Translations under genes and position numbers: made by a program
Assembly (NCBI GenBank): GCA_963575745.1
Contig: CAUYUJ010022404.1
Coordinates: forward strand, 282,001-346,000
DNA length: 64,000 bases
Reading direction: 5' to 3'
DNA from: Prorocentrum cordatum
Taxonomy: Eukaryota; Sar; Dinophyceae; Prorocentrales; Prorocentraceae
Shown here: positions 51,110 to 62,400 of the stretch, in pieces
Layout: every line of letters begins with the position of its first letter
How positions within the stretch are numbered: the stretch's first letter is position 1
Notes under the pieces: model-generated
What the model was told of the DNA's origin: nothing
What the model saw: the letters and a program-made list of their open reading frames with translations, nothing else
The model's database searches: none

Positions 51110-52512
51110 AAATTGCGTTTCCCATAATTCGAAATTCGACTTTTCGGAATTCTGATTGAGGGGGAACATAATTTTCTCAAAATGCAGCACCCGATGAGCC
51201 ACAATCGCGTTTCCCATAGTTCAGAATTATGGGAAGCGCGATTGTGGCTCATGGAGTGCGTTTTTTTGAAGACATTTTCGTTTCCCATAATTTAGAATTC
51301 GAATTCTCGGAATTCTGAATTATGGGAAAAGCGGTTCTCTTAAACATGAAACAGTACCCATTGAGCCACACTCGCGCTTCCCATATCTGAGAATAATGGG
51401 AAGCTCGATTGTGGCTCATTGAGTTTTTGGCATCGGAGAATAGCATTCCCCATAGTTCGGAATTCGAATTCTCGGAATTCCGAAATATGGGAAACGCGAA
51501 ATAATTTTATAAGAAACATCATGCAATGAGCCACATTCGTGCTTCCGTTGCTTACGAAACGCGATTGTGGCTCATCGAGTGCGGTTTTTGATGAAACGTG
51601 CGTTTCTCATAATTCTGATTTCGAACTCCCGGAATTCCGAATTATGGGAAACGCGATTTTCTCCAAACGACATCACCCAATGAGCCACAGTCGCGCTTCC
51701 CATTCGAATTCCGAAGTCTGGGCAACGCGCTTTTCATCAAACACAACGCCAAATGAATCACAATCGCGTCTCCCATACTTAACAAATATGGGAGGCGCGA
51801 TTGTGGCTCACTGAGTGCTGTGTTTTGAGGAATATTCGTTTCCCATAATTCGGACGTCGACATCTCGGAATTCCGAATTATGGGAAACGTGATTTTCTTC
51901 AGAAAACAGCACCCAAGGAGCCACAACCGTGTTTGACATAATGTTTGATTGTGCGAAATTCGATGGTGGCTCATGGAGTTCGTTTTTTTGAGGACCGTGG
52001 CTTTTTCACAATTCAGCAGTCGAGTTCTCGGAATTTTGAACTATACAGCGCCCGATGAGCCAGAATCGCGTTTCCCATATTGAGCAAGTATCGGGGAACT
52101 CGATTGTGGCTCATAGGGTGCGGTTTTTAATGACATTTGCGTTTCCCATCATTCAGACTTCGAATTCTTGGAACTCCGAATTTCGGGAAATGGAGTTTCC
52201 TCAACAGACAGCACCCAATGGGCCACAACCGCGCTTCCCACAATCATTACTTATGGGAAAGGCGATTGTGGCTCATTGAGTGTGGCTTTTTGAAGAAAAT
52301 TACGTTTCCTATATGTCAATATCCGGATTCTCGGATTTCAGAATTATGGGAAACTCGATTTTCATTACACGCAGCACCAAATGAGCCACAATCGCGTTTC
52401 CCATACTTAAGAATCATGGGCAACGCAATTGTCGCCAATTTGCGGTTTTGAGGAACATTGCGTTTCCCATAATTCAGGATTCGATTTCTCGGAATTCAGA
52501 ATTATGGGAAAC
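51110..52512. repeat. Tandem array of two alternating palindromes
   Basis: About eight diverged units of 150-190 bases. Each has palindrome 1, with arms TTTCCCATAATTC and its complement around TTCTCGGAATTCC. Palindrome 2 has arms AATGAGCCACAATCGCGTTT-CCCATA and its complement around a short AT-rich loop. Arms keep pairing although units differ, for example 51195-51253 and 51763-51815. The array ends with a palindrome 1 whose tail runs into the TG microsatellite. Confidence 0.9.
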
Positions 52513-52691
52513 GTGTGTGTGTGTGTGTGTGTGTGTGAGAGTGTGTTGTTGTTGTTGTGGTTGTTGTTGTTGTGTGTGTGGTGTATGTGTGTTGTTGTTG
52601 TTGTGTGTGTATGTGTGTGTGTTTGTTGTTGTTGCTGTTGTTGTTGTTGTTGGTGGTGTTGTTGTTGTGTGTGTGTGTGTGTTGTGTGTGG

Positions 52692-52727
<36 letters not shown>

Positions 52728-52797
52728 TTGTTGTGTGTGTGTGTGCGTGTGTGTGTGTGTGTGCGTTGTGTGTGTATGTGTGGGTGTGTGTGTTGGT
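52513..52797. repeat. TG and TTG microsatellite
   Basis: Interspersed (TG)n and (TTG)n. Frames give Cys/Val or His/Thr runs. Confidence 0.95.
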
Positions 52798-53540
52798 CCC
52801 AACCGTCCTGTGGTGCTGGGTCTCGTTTGAAGAGACGGTCTCCGCGTTCTTCTTCTTCTTCTTCTTCTCCTCTCCTCTTCCCCCCCTCCTCCCCCGCCCC
52901 CCCCCCCCCCCCCCCTTTCTTCCATTCGCTTCGCCCGCCCAGCGCGGCGCTTCGTGGCCCCGTGGGGGGCTCCGCCGAAGCCCCCAGTGGGACCGCCCGC
53001 ATGCGTCCGCCACCAGCCAGCGCAGCCCTTGCCCCCTGCGTTTCGCCCACCCAGTACAGCGTTTCGTGGCCCAATAGGGAGCCCCACGGAAGGTCCCAGT
53101 GGGGCCGCCCGCGTGCGTCCGCCACCACCCAGCGCAGCCCTTGCCCCCTGCGTTTCGCCCACCCAGCGCAGCGCTTCGTGGCCTCATGAGGGGGCCCCAC
53201 CCAAGGTTTCAGCGGCGCCGCCCGCGTGCGTCCGTCACCATCCAGCACAGCCCTTGCCCCCTGCGCTTCGCCCGCCCAGTGCAGCGTTTCGTGGCCCCAT
53301 GAGGGGGCCCCGCCGAAGGTCCCAGTGGCGCCGCCCGCGTGCGTCCGCTACCACCCAGCGCAACCCTTGCTCCCTGCGTTTCGCCCACCCAGTACAGCGT
53401 TCCGTGGCGCCATAAAGGGGGGCCCACCGAAGGTCCCAGTGGCGCCGCCCGCATGCGTCCGCCACCATCCAGCGCAGCCCTGCGTTTCACCCGCCCAGCG
53501 CAGCGCTTCGCGGCCCCCGTGGGGGGGCCCGCCGACCTGG
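52798..53540 (+). repeat. 112-bp satellite with the same left leader
   Basis: The leader (52798-52945) repeats the 'CCGTCCTGTGGTGCTGGGTC' and 'TTTGAAGAGACG' phrases of 50186-50300. Five to six units of 112-113 bases follow, with GTGGCCC-like starts near 52953, 53065, 53177, 53290, 53403 and 53509. Each unit keeps the TTCGTGGCCC..GCTCC.CCGAAGG core of the 90-bp satellite, plus an added 'CCAGCGCAGCCCTTGCCC' part. Confidence 0.9.
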
Positions 53541-53544
53541 GAGG

Positions 53545-54310
<766 letters not shown>

Positions 54311-54770
54311 GGGTCGCCTTTCTCCTTCCTCTCCCCCCTCGTTTCCCCGGCGCCCTCAGAGGAGTTGGAGGACGCGCGCGTGCCTCGAACGGGTCCGTGG
54401 CGAATGTGGCGCTGGAGGCGCGGCGTCTCTCGGGCCGGGCGCGCAACTGGGCAGGTGGCGCGACGCAGCAGTGTCAAGGGCCTGGCGCACAACTCCCGGC
54501 GCGAGCAGTCGCACCACGCTGGCGCCCAGCGAAGATGGCCGCGCTCAGGTGAGAGGACATGGGGGAATATGTTCCCACTCGCTCCTCCCCTCCCCAAATC
54601 GTTGTTCCCTCCTCTCCCTCTCCCTGCCCTGCCCCCCCCCTTCGACGTATCATTGTTGCCGTTGTTTCGTCGTGTTCGCCGCGTCTGCAGCGCGTTCTCT
54701 CGAGCCGCTTCCGCGAAGCATTCCTGGCGGCGGTCCTGCCCCGTCCACTGCGCGAAGCGGGCGCCTTGCT

Positions 54771-55367
54771 ATGGGCGCAGCCGCCGCGGCGACGCGGCTC
54801 GCGGCAGGGCTCGCCGAGCGCGGTCCTTTGCAAGATGTGGTCCGCGAGGCGGTCTTCCGTGCTCTGGGCGCCGGCTCGGCTTCGACCGCGGGAGTCATCC
54901 AGCAGGCCCTAGGCCCCGTCAAGGAGACCGCTGTTTCGATTTCGGCAGAGCTGGCCGTTTTCCGCGCGCAGCTGGACACTCGATTGCAAGTTCTGCAGAA
55001 ACGCGTCGAGGAACTCGAGGAGGTCGATGCGCAGTTGGGCGCCACTTTCCCCTGGAGAAAGACAGAGCGCGAAACGGATCCGGCTGAGTGGGCTGCGGGG
55101 TGTCGCCGCATCAGCGTCGATTCCGACTGTCTCAGTGACGCAGCCAAGAATGTGCAGGGCCCATCCGTCGCCGACCCGACGGCGGCGATCATTGCTATCC
55201 CCAGCCGCCCAGACGCTGAAAGACCGAAGCAGGCAGTCGGTCTCAAGAGCGCTCCCAAGCAGTGTCGGAAAACAACTTCTGCTTGGCCCCGTTCGGGGGC
55301 AGCCCAGAGAACTTCCCGTCCGCGAAGGCGACTGACGGAGACGCGGCGGTTTCTGCCATCGCTCTGA
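54771..55367 (+). CDS. Coiled-coil protein at the head of a recombinase-like unit, unknown function
   Basis: Start chosen at the ATG at 54771 (MGAAAAATRLAAGLAER). Upstream frame is low-complexity. Residues about 50-90 form a coiled coil ('VFRAQLDTRLQVLQKRVEEL'). A region with 'WAAGCRRISVDSDCLSDAAK' follows. Good coding character fades after about 55255, where the next frame takes over. It could be the first ORF of the element whose recombinase-like domain lies at 56990-57570. No named family recognised. Confidence 0.45.
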   Translation: MGAAAAATRLAAGLAERGPLQDVVREAVFRALGAGSASTAGVIQQALGPVKETAVSISAELAVFRAQLDTRLQVLQKRVEELEEVDAQLGATFPWRKTERETDPAEWAAGCRRISVDSDCLSDAAKNVQGPSVADPTAAIIAIPSRPDAERPKQAVGLKSAPKQCRKTTSAWPRSGAAQRTSRPRRRLTETRRFLPSL

Positions 55368-55945
55368 AATGCCTCTGGCATTTGCTCATCCTGGAAAAGC
55401 AGTTAACTGACGCTGACACGGCCAAGGCGAACTCTGCCGGCAGGATCAACGCGCAGCGTCTGGAAATGATGCCTGCCATCTTCGCTGGCATCAAGTCCAT
55501 GAAGAGAAGAGTAAGGGAGGCCTCAGCTCGCAAGCCGCTGGATGTGGCCCCCATGCAAAGGGACTTCTGCCCTGACTGGCAGCTCAGTCTGACGCACCTC
55601 GTTGCCGCCCTGTTCGCGCTCGCAACTGGGTCGGCCCAGGCGAGCCAGTTCCCGGCCAAGCGTCTCCGGACAGATTCCGGCGACCCGGTGCCATCAAGTC
55701 CCCCCTTCGAGTTCTCCCGGCGGCGGGGCATCATTCCTGGGCGCCAACAGCTTGCCGCCGGCGCCCCCAACTCCGGTTTGAGTTCAGGCGCCGCAGCAGA
55801 CCCGCCCGGCCAGCGGCCCAGCCAGCGGTGGCGACAAGAAGGCCGCCGCCGCTGCAATCCTGAACGACCGTCGGCCGGCGGCCATCCAGGTCTACGCGGA
55901 CCAGAAGTTCCGGAGCGTGCCGGCAGAGGTCGCTGGCATTCGTAG
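55262..55945 (+). pseudogene. Continuation of the coiled-coil protein, unknown function
   Basis: Frame with protein-like sequence ('ENNFCLAPFGGSPENFPSAK', AIALKCLWHLLILEKQLTDA, 'LEMMPAIFAGIKSMKRRV'). After about 55800 coding passes to another frame ('KKAAAAAILNDRRPAAIQVY', ending at the TGA at 56115-56117). Helical, with a KRLRTDSGD segment resembling a nuclear-localisation signal. Likely the same broken ORF as the preceding entry. Confidence 0.4.
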
Positions 55946-56117
55946 CGTCCTGAGCAATTACTGCCGCCGCTGCGTCCTGAACATCCGTCGCGTGGTCAAG
56001 CATTCGCGCGGGCAGTGCCGCGCGGAGGGAGGCGAGCCGAGCACGCCGCGCGCGCGGTGCGGCGCAAGCGGGACCATGGCCTACCGCAGGCCCGAGGATT
56101 GCCCCGGCGCGCGCTGA
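55806..56117 (+). pseudogene. Last segment of the coiled-coil ORF
   Basis: Short frame containing 'VYADQKFRSVPAEVAGIRSV' and 'SNYCRRCVLNIRRVVKHSRG', ending in TGA. No domain recognised. Confidence 0.35.
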
Positions 56118-56990
56118 GTGCGTTGCAGAGCAAGTGCCCTCCGCTCTCGCGCTCTCGCTCTGCCTCGCCCTGTCTCGACTTTCCCTGTCTCCCTTTCTCC
56201 GCCCCCCCCTCCTGGCGCGGCGCCCCACGCAACTCGATATTTCTCTGCGCGGCAGTCAGCCTTTGTGATTCGCCACTCTGGCAAGTGCAAACTCGCATCT
56301 GTCGCCGCTTATTGTTTTAGATTTTGGACGGATGTCACCGCGCATCTGTAGTCGTTCCCTCTGGCAGCGCCCGCCCTCGCAGAGCCTCCTGCTAAAAAGT
56401 GGCGCTCGCTGCAGGCTGAGTTCTTCGTTTGTTTCCTTTTTCCAGGTGAAAGGCAGTCCCCTCGGATGCGTTCCGGGGGGCCGTTCTGTCCGCCCCGAAA
56501 GGCCTTGGCGGCCTTCGGTGAGCCCGCGGGGGGCCCAAAAGCATTCGCCGCCCCGGGGTCACCTTGGGCCGCGGAAAAACGCGACCATGCAGCCATCAGA
56601 AGACAGCTCTCGCTGATGCCGAGTGCAGGCACGGAGGCATCGGCGCGCGCGCTTCGCTGTCCGCGCGCGCGCGTGCGCAGCTTGGCGCGCGTCCGTTCCG
56701 TGGTGGGTTGGGCTTTGGCGCGCCTGGTCCAGACGTCGTGCACCTCCTGCATGCACCCCCCGGGTCGCAACCGCCATGGGTGCTGTCGAGCAACAGGAGG
56801 TGGCCCAGAGCAGGCCGTCGCCTACCGCAAGGCCAGCCGGGTGTGCCTCGCTCCCAGTCTCTCCGGCGACCGGCACGCGGACTGGAGATTCCGTTTTGGA
56901 GCGCATGCGTTTCCTGCCGGTCCAGATTTTGTTGCCCAAGGCGCCAGCGATGTCGTCCGCTGCGTCTTCTTCTGGAGAACATATTTTTGC
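56118..56990. other. Interval before the recombinase-like domain
   Basis: An open frame covers 56466 onward, but its first 170 codons are compositional and I cannot support a domain there. Confidence 0.4.
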
Positions 56991-57570
56991 CAAGGCCCAT
57001 CGGAAATGCTGGGGGCTGGCTGGGGGCCATCGACCAAGCATGCTTACGCGAACGCTATCAGGTTCCACGTCCACGGTCTGGAACACACAGTTGACGCAAC
57101 TATGTTTCCAGTAGACTTGGTTGATACATTAATTCGGTTGTTCACTGGAATGGACGGGATGCCGTGGTCGGCAAGTCAGCTCAATAAGGCCGCAGTTCGT
57201 GCCTGGCATATGTGTCGGGGCTTCGATTGCGCGTTCGATTCTTGTTGGGGTCAAGTGGGCTCATCAGTTTTTGGGGGTCATCAGAAGAGAGCCGGCACGA
57301 CGGCCACCAAAGAGAGGGTAACTTGAATCGACGAATTTGCCTCTTTCATCCAAGCCCGGTTCGCCGCGGGCTCTGTCGCGGGGGCCCTGGGCGCCGCGTT
57401 CGTTGCGTTCTGCCTCTTCGGCAAAGCTTCTGCCTTCCTTGCCGCGGGCGTCAAGTTCGACGCGGAATGCGCCCAGTGCGTCATCCGGCGCCAGAAAAAC
57501 GACCTGGAAGGCAGAGGGCAAACGCGCGTGATCCCTAATTGTGACAGGCATCGGCCCGGCCCGTCTGATT
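56991..57570 (+). pseudogene. Tyrosine-recombinase-like domain, one in-frame TGA
   Basis: GPSTKHAYANAIRFHVHGLE to 'WSASQLNKAAVRAWHMCRGF' resembles the helical N-terminal DNA-binding (SAM-like) domain of tyrosine recombinases. TGA at 57324-57326 interrupts, and the same frame continues with 'DEFASFIQARFAAGSVAGAL', AAFVAFCLFGKASAFLAAGV and 'VIRRQKNDLEGRGQTRVIP'. The last phrase matches the strand with the catalytic Lys (K.D..G.G) seen in Crypton- and DIRS-type enzymes. The first catalytic Arg is not visible (GKASAF where GxRxSE is expected), and no HxLR or Tyr box follows. A decayed Crypton- or DIRS-like fragment is the best reading. Confidence 0.45.
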
Positions 57571-58139
57571 GAAGGCTGGTGGAAGTTCAGAAGAGGAATG
57601 CTATCGGCCCTGCGCATTTTCTTCTACGCCACAACTGGCGCATCGCACGGGCCTGTAAGTCCCGATGCATGGAAGAAGACGTTTCCATGGCAGTCCGCGT
57701 CCTTGATGCGCGCCGCGTGCGCCGCAGCGTCGCCGCAGCACTACGCGACGACAGTTCCTGTCTGCGTCGGTGGCTGCGGTGGGCGCTCCGCCGGCTGCGT
57801 CGCGTGACATCGCGGCCGCGAAAGCCGCCCTGCCGCCCTTCCAAATCGCCGGGGTCAGTTCGGCCCGCGTCGCCAGTAGAGGGGCCGAAGAAGCCCCGTT
57901 GGCTGCGGGGGAAGCAGAAGCCTGGGATGCCCCTTATGAGGGTTCCGCGGCAGCGTCTGCCAGACGAACCCAGGAGCGTCTTGTGGTAGCAAGTGGGTCC
58001 CCGCCCGCGCTCCTGCCCGTCGTCTCGTTCCCTCCGTTTCCACTTTCGCACGCGCGCGCGCCATGGGGCCATTCTGGCCTTCGCTGCGCGACCCGCCCGC
58101 CGCACGTTGGATCGACAGCCTCAGGGGGAGTTTGGGCTC
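57571..58139. other. No gene recognised
   Basis: Frames are short and compositional. Possible decayed C-terminus of the recombinase-like unit, but the conserved boxes could not be found. Confidence 0.4.
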
Positions 58140-58320
58140 GAAGCGGCTCCCATGCCGCGAAGCTGGGGGGCTTCCCTGCCATGGGGGGCTGGGCAGAGAT
58201 CCCCCCCTGATGCTGGGGCAAAGCATCTAGGCGTGGATGTTTCTCTTCACGTGTGCAGACGTAGATGTCGCAGACACGTTCAGAATGGGATTTCAATAAT
58301 GTTTGAAAGCACCGTTTGGA
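58140..58320 (+). repeat. Dispersed repeat, right-part copy
   Basis: 'GGGCTGGGCAGAGATCCCCC', TGATGCTGGGGCAAAGCATC and GTAGATGTCGCAGACACGTT in order. It is repeated at 59175-59350 with about 10-15% difference. Confidence 0.8.
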
Positions 58321-58664
58321 CGCAACGAACGTTTTCGAGAAGACTTCCATCAATCATGCTCTACACTGGCTGGGTAATGCGATGGAAGCCAAATTACCCA
58401 TGCACAACAAATTATTTTGGAATTGACCTGCCTGCGCCGTGGGTGAGACGAACTTATTCCAGAATAGCAGGTCCAGGACCTCTCTATGATTACCTACTCA
58501 AGAGAAGGGCGAAGCCTTTCGGACAAGTGTCGATCTGACGCCTGATTGCGCCAGCTGGTTCTACGGAGTCGCGCGTGCCACGGCCTGGTGGTCCGCGCAT
58601 GCGGGTTGTGCGGTGCGCGACATCCGTGGCTGACCTCATCCCTTTTACTTCGCCTCTAGGAGCA

Positions 58665-58835
58665 GCACCGGGGAGGCTGGGCATGTGCGTGGGGGGTTGG
58701 TCAGCGCAGGATAGAGAGGGAGGGAGGGAGAGAGCGCGGGAAAGAGAGAGAGAGAGAGAGGGAGAGAGAGAGAGATAGAGAGGGATGGAGAGAAAGAGAG
58801 AGAGAGAGAGAAAGCGAGAGAGAGAAAAAGAGAAA

Positions 58836-58867
<32 letters not shown>

Positions 58868-59350
58868 GGCCGGCATCCCAACTGATGCCCGCGCCGCACG
58901 CTTCATCGGGCACCGAACCAGTTCTTTGCGCAAGCGGCCCACTCCCATGCATCCCAGCTGGTGCTCGGGGGTTGTGTCGGGGTTGGGGTGTCACGCCCCC
59001 GCGCTGCTTATGTGCTTGGCATCCCCCAAACAGTGCTTGCATATTGTTACCTTTCCTCCCGCCCGACTGCGGGTCCCACACCGCACTGTGCTTGTTCTTG
59101 ATTCACCCCCCCTCCCGCCCAACTGCGACTGGGCCACGTACTCGTTCGGTCCCCAGCTCCCGAGGCACGTCGCCAGCACGGTTCCCTTGCCCCCAAGCTG
59201 GGGGGTTTCCGTGCCAGGAGGGCTGGGCAGAGATCCCCCCTTGATGCTGGGGCAAAACATCTAGGCATGGGTGTTTGTCTTCACATGTACAGACGTAAAT
59301 GTCGCAGACACGTTCAACATTGGGTTTATATAACGATTGAAAGCACCGTC
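58665..59350 (+). repeat. Composite dispersed repeat, most complete copy
   Basis: Left part with GGTTGGTCAGCGCAGGATAG, a GA core (58712-58866), a middle part matching 54112-54310 ('GGCCCACTCCCATGCATCCC', 'CAAACAGTGCTTGCATAT'), and a right part matching 58140-58320. The copies at 53545 (left and middle) and 58140 (right) are truncated versions. Confidence 0.8.
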
Positions 59351-59627
59351 TTTCAGGGACACATACCGCCACGCTGGATTCGGAACGCTTCAGATCGCGC
59401 CACTCGGGCCCGCATTCCGCAGACATCTCACGACATCATCCCGACGTCGCCGATGCACGGCGGTGCGGTGTGATCTTCACGATCCCGCTCGCTCTGATCC
59501 GCAGAAAGCGCCACCACCATGCCTTGCCAGGGTTTCGGCCAGGAGAACAAACCGCGCCTGGGCCCAGAGTGGCCTTGGCCAGGCACGGTGGTCCCTCTGC
59601 AAGTCTGGCCGTGCTCGGTCTCAACAG

Positions 59628-59696
59628 GCCCTGGCGGCGGCGGCCAAGAAACCGTTCGAGGCGAAGGCCGCTGAGCTGAAGGCCGCGTACGACAAG
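59628..59696 (+). CDS. HMGB-like protein, exon 3: second half of HMG box 2
   Basis: Encodes 23 residues, 'ALAAAAKKPFEAKAAELKAA' and YDK, the third helix of an HMG box and a clear paralogue of box 1 residues GLSATAKKPFEDRSAKLKAD. Preceded by CTCAACAG (acceptor) and followed by GTGCGC (donor), both in phase 0. It continues exactly where exon 2 (ending EKWK at 28567) stops. Codon use is GC-rich, as in exon 2. Confidence 0.8.
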
Positions 59697-60456
59697 GTGC
59701 GCGGTCGGTCGGCCTGCTCTTGGGGCCCGTGGGGGGGGGGCAAGGCCAGCCGAACGGACCCCGCTTGGCCGAGGCACGCAGCAGCCCCCGGCCTCCCTGC
59801 CGCTTCCGGGGGCTCCCAGAGGCGTTCAAGCCAGAGCTGTTTCGCTGCTTTTCGAACCTTGTGTGGCCGCTTCAGGGCCGTGGGGGGCCGTCAAAACCGT
59901 GCCCCCCTGGGGAGGGGATCGAGAGTCAATACCGTTGTACCGTTCTATGTGCCCCCATCCCCAGTGGGTCAGGCTTCCTTGACGCCACCAGCCTGCCGCC
60001 TCCTAGATGGGGCTAGGCGCCACGGAATCCGACGGGAACAGCATCTATCTCCACTCAATGAAGAGGAAATATCGGCTAGCGTGAAGATGTGTACCCAACG
60101 GGCCTGGAGATTGGTCCATCCATCGATGTCGAGGGAGTCCTCGTCGGAGGCCGAGGGTGCGAGCAGGTCGGGTGGTTGGATGCCCTGGGGGTGGGCCGAT
60201 GCCGCGGTAGCCTCTGCTCGGCGGCGTGTTGGGGAGGGAAGCAGAAGGCTCAGGAGGCCTCCGAGAAGCTTTCTAAGCCTTGTCTTAGGACCCGAGGCCT
60301 TCTGAGAAGGCCTGCCCCCTCTCAACGCCCCCTTCGGCGCGCCCCCGACCTGCAGTTTTTTTTGTTGGCTTTCGGCAAGCGGTGGTCCGTCGCGGCCAGC
60401 TCCTTGGCCCACCCCTCCGGGCCGCTCGGGCGGCCCTGCCGGGCCGTGGGCCCGAG

Positions 60457-60495
60457 GCCCTGCAGGAGTGGAAGAGCAGCGGCGGCGGCGAGGAC
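60457..60495 (+). CDS. HMGB-like protein, exon 4: end of box 2
   Basis: Encodes ALQEWKSSGGGED. After AAYDK this gives AAYDKALQEWKSSGGG, parallel to ADYDTAMEKFKASGGQ in box 1. Acceptor CCGAG at 60452-60456, donor GTGGGG at 60496, phase 0. Only 39 bases long, so it is recognised mainly by its match to box 1 and the splice signals. Confidence 0.7.
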
Positions 60496-60562
60496 GTGGG
60501 GGGGCCGCACCCATGTGCTTCACGCCGCCTGTCCGGCCGAGGAGCCAAGAGCTGTTCGGCGC

Positions 60563-60770
60563 TGGAGCCGGCTCGGGGGCTGAGGTGAGGCATCGGTGGT
60601 TCCAGCCGTTGAGAGAGGGGGAGGGGCACCACGGTACACAGGTGTCGTTCTTTGTCCTCTCTGGGCCGCCTTGGGTACTGAATGGCGAATCTGCTCCCTT
60701 TCCCCTCCTCACTGGTTTTGCTGGTGCCCATCCAGAAAAGACCTCCCAGCCGCTTGCAAGTTCGGCGCAG
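60563..60770 (+). repeat. Dispersed repeat (copy B) in the last HMGB intron
   Basis: Second copy of the repeat at 27021-27226, in the same orientation. Confidence 0.6.
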
Positions 60771-60883
60771 GAATCCGGTGAATGGGCGGTCCAGCGTCCC
60801 AGAGGTTGGGAAGCTGGCGCGTCTATGCACTCAGCTCCTTGGCCGACCAGGCGGTTCAGTGTACACTTTCGAGCCCCTCCCAG

Positions 60884-60934
60884 GACGAGGACGGCGAGGA
60901 CGACGAGGAGACGGCGGTCCTCGGCGGAGCCTGA
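60884..60934 (+). CDS. HMGB-like protein, exon 5: acidic tail and stop
   Basis: Encodes DEDGEDDEETAVLGGA and TGA. An Asp/Glu-rich C-terminus directly after the second box is the hallmark of HMGB proteins, where it tempers DNA binding. Acceptor CTCCCAG ends at 60883 after a pyrimidine-rich tract. The five exons together encode about 205 residues, close to the usual HMGB length (about 200-215). Confidence 0.72.
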   Translation, partial: DEDGEDDEETAVLGGA

Positions 60935-62150
60935 TTGGCCGACCTGGCTCTGAGCGTGGCGCGGGCCTCCCTCGACCTCCGCGCCAGTTCGCCAGTTTCA
61001 GCTCCCATTTCGGAGGAGGAGAAGGTACCTGATGCCGCTACCTTTCCCTCGTTTTCGCTTTTTCGAGCCCCTGGGGATGCCCTCGTCATCACGGCTAGAT
61101 TCGCCTCGAACTTCTGGTCAGAACCCACCCTGGGAGAGTCAAAGTCGGGGAGCAGCGGTGTCAGTATCTTTTTGGTTTCCCCACCATTCTCCCCGAGGGA
61201 TGTTCGTGTGATGATCTGGTTCTCATGGCTGGAGGGTGCGTGGTCAAGCACGGCCCTTAGGTCGCGGGAACTTTTTTTGTTGCGCTGGCGATGCAATGTA
61301 CTCCACGTTTCTTGACTGGCCGACAAGTTAAACAAACAGCATGCACAGCGAGTTTGCGGAGCTCGTGAATGACGCTTTGAGCGCTCGTGCATGTTCCGGT
61401 CATCTGTTCAATCTTTCTTTGCCGTCCTCGCACACGATCTCTTTTATGTTGTTTTACCATTCGTCGCTCATCTCCCCCTTGGCCGCCCTGTTCCTCTTTA
61501 TCCAGCCAGTGCTCCTGGCTCTCCTCTTCGTGCTCCTCCTCTCTTCTCCCCCCCCTCCTCTACATACTCTTTGTGTCTGGCCGGGGAATGACGCTCTTCT
61601 CCGCCAAGGTGTCCCCGCCGTTGTCTCTTCCGCTCCGAGGCCAGGATCTTCTAGATATCCACCGCCTTGGGCACCGATCTTGCTGGCCCTCGGAAGGCTA
61701 TGGATTCAGACCTGCAGGGAATGGAAAATACGGAATCTGAGATTTCCTGCATCTTCGACCTCTGAAGGTTGTTTCCAGTCCCGCAGGCCGTCAAAAACGA
61801 CAGAGGATGGAGAGCCGGTCGTTTGGGTAGGGAGGCCTCAGAGGTCCATGACCCGTTCCTCAGGATCCGCTTCTTTGGTGCCAGTCTTCGTCGTCCTCGC
61901 TCCCAACCCCCAGCCCACGGTCGATTCTACCTCTTCCCCTGAGCAGGGGTCTGTGTCATTCGGGGCGGATTGTGCGGTTGGCCTGGTCCCTCCGCGAGTT
62001 ACCTTTGGAGGCAGAAGGGTGAGGAGGAGGAGGTCAGTGGTGGGTGGAATAATCAGATGGGCAGGAAAATGACGAGGCTGAGCAGTAGGAGTAAGAGGAG
62101 GCTGAGGAGCTGGAGCTGAGCGCGGTGCTGTCGACAGTCCATCCGCGCAG
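60935..62150. other. 3' flank of the HMGB-like gene, no further gene supported
   Basis: A frame of 243 codons (61341-62072) has a hydrophobic Leu/Phe stretch from a CTCCTC pyrimidine tract and no domain; I do not call it. No dinoflagellate polyadenylation signal is recognisable. Confidence 0.4.
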
Positions 62151-62199
62151 CTGGCACAAATTTTACAAGTCTGGTCCGAAAGCATGAGGCACGAGGATG

Positions 62200-62400
62200 C
62201 GCCGAGCGATAGCCTCATTTTGAAGAGGGCAACTTCAGTCTGTCTAATTGATGCGCAATTTGTTGTGCCATACATCTTGAAGAAGTCTTAAGCGAGAGCG
62301 CACCATGCTGAGAAGACAGCGCCCTCCATATTCGTAACGCTTGAGCTTTTAAGACGAAAGAGTGCGACGCTGGGGCAAGAGCCTCATTTCGAAAGCCACC
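62200..62400 (+). repeat. Degenerate spaced motif GCGAGAGCCTCATTTTGAA
   Basis: Related phrases at about 62204, 62291 and 62375 (for example GAGCGATAGCCTCATTTTGA and GCAAGAGCCTCATTTCGA), about 85 bases apart. More occur at 63532 and 63612. Confidence 0.45.

Noticed and set aside
52429-52830. Cysteine-rich small protein
   Set aside because: The Cys/Val run is encoded by TG and TTG microsatellite.
61341-62072. 243-codon frame with a hydrophobic segment
   Set aside because: The hydrophobic stretch comes from a CTCCTC pyrimidine tract. No domain, no splice or leader context.
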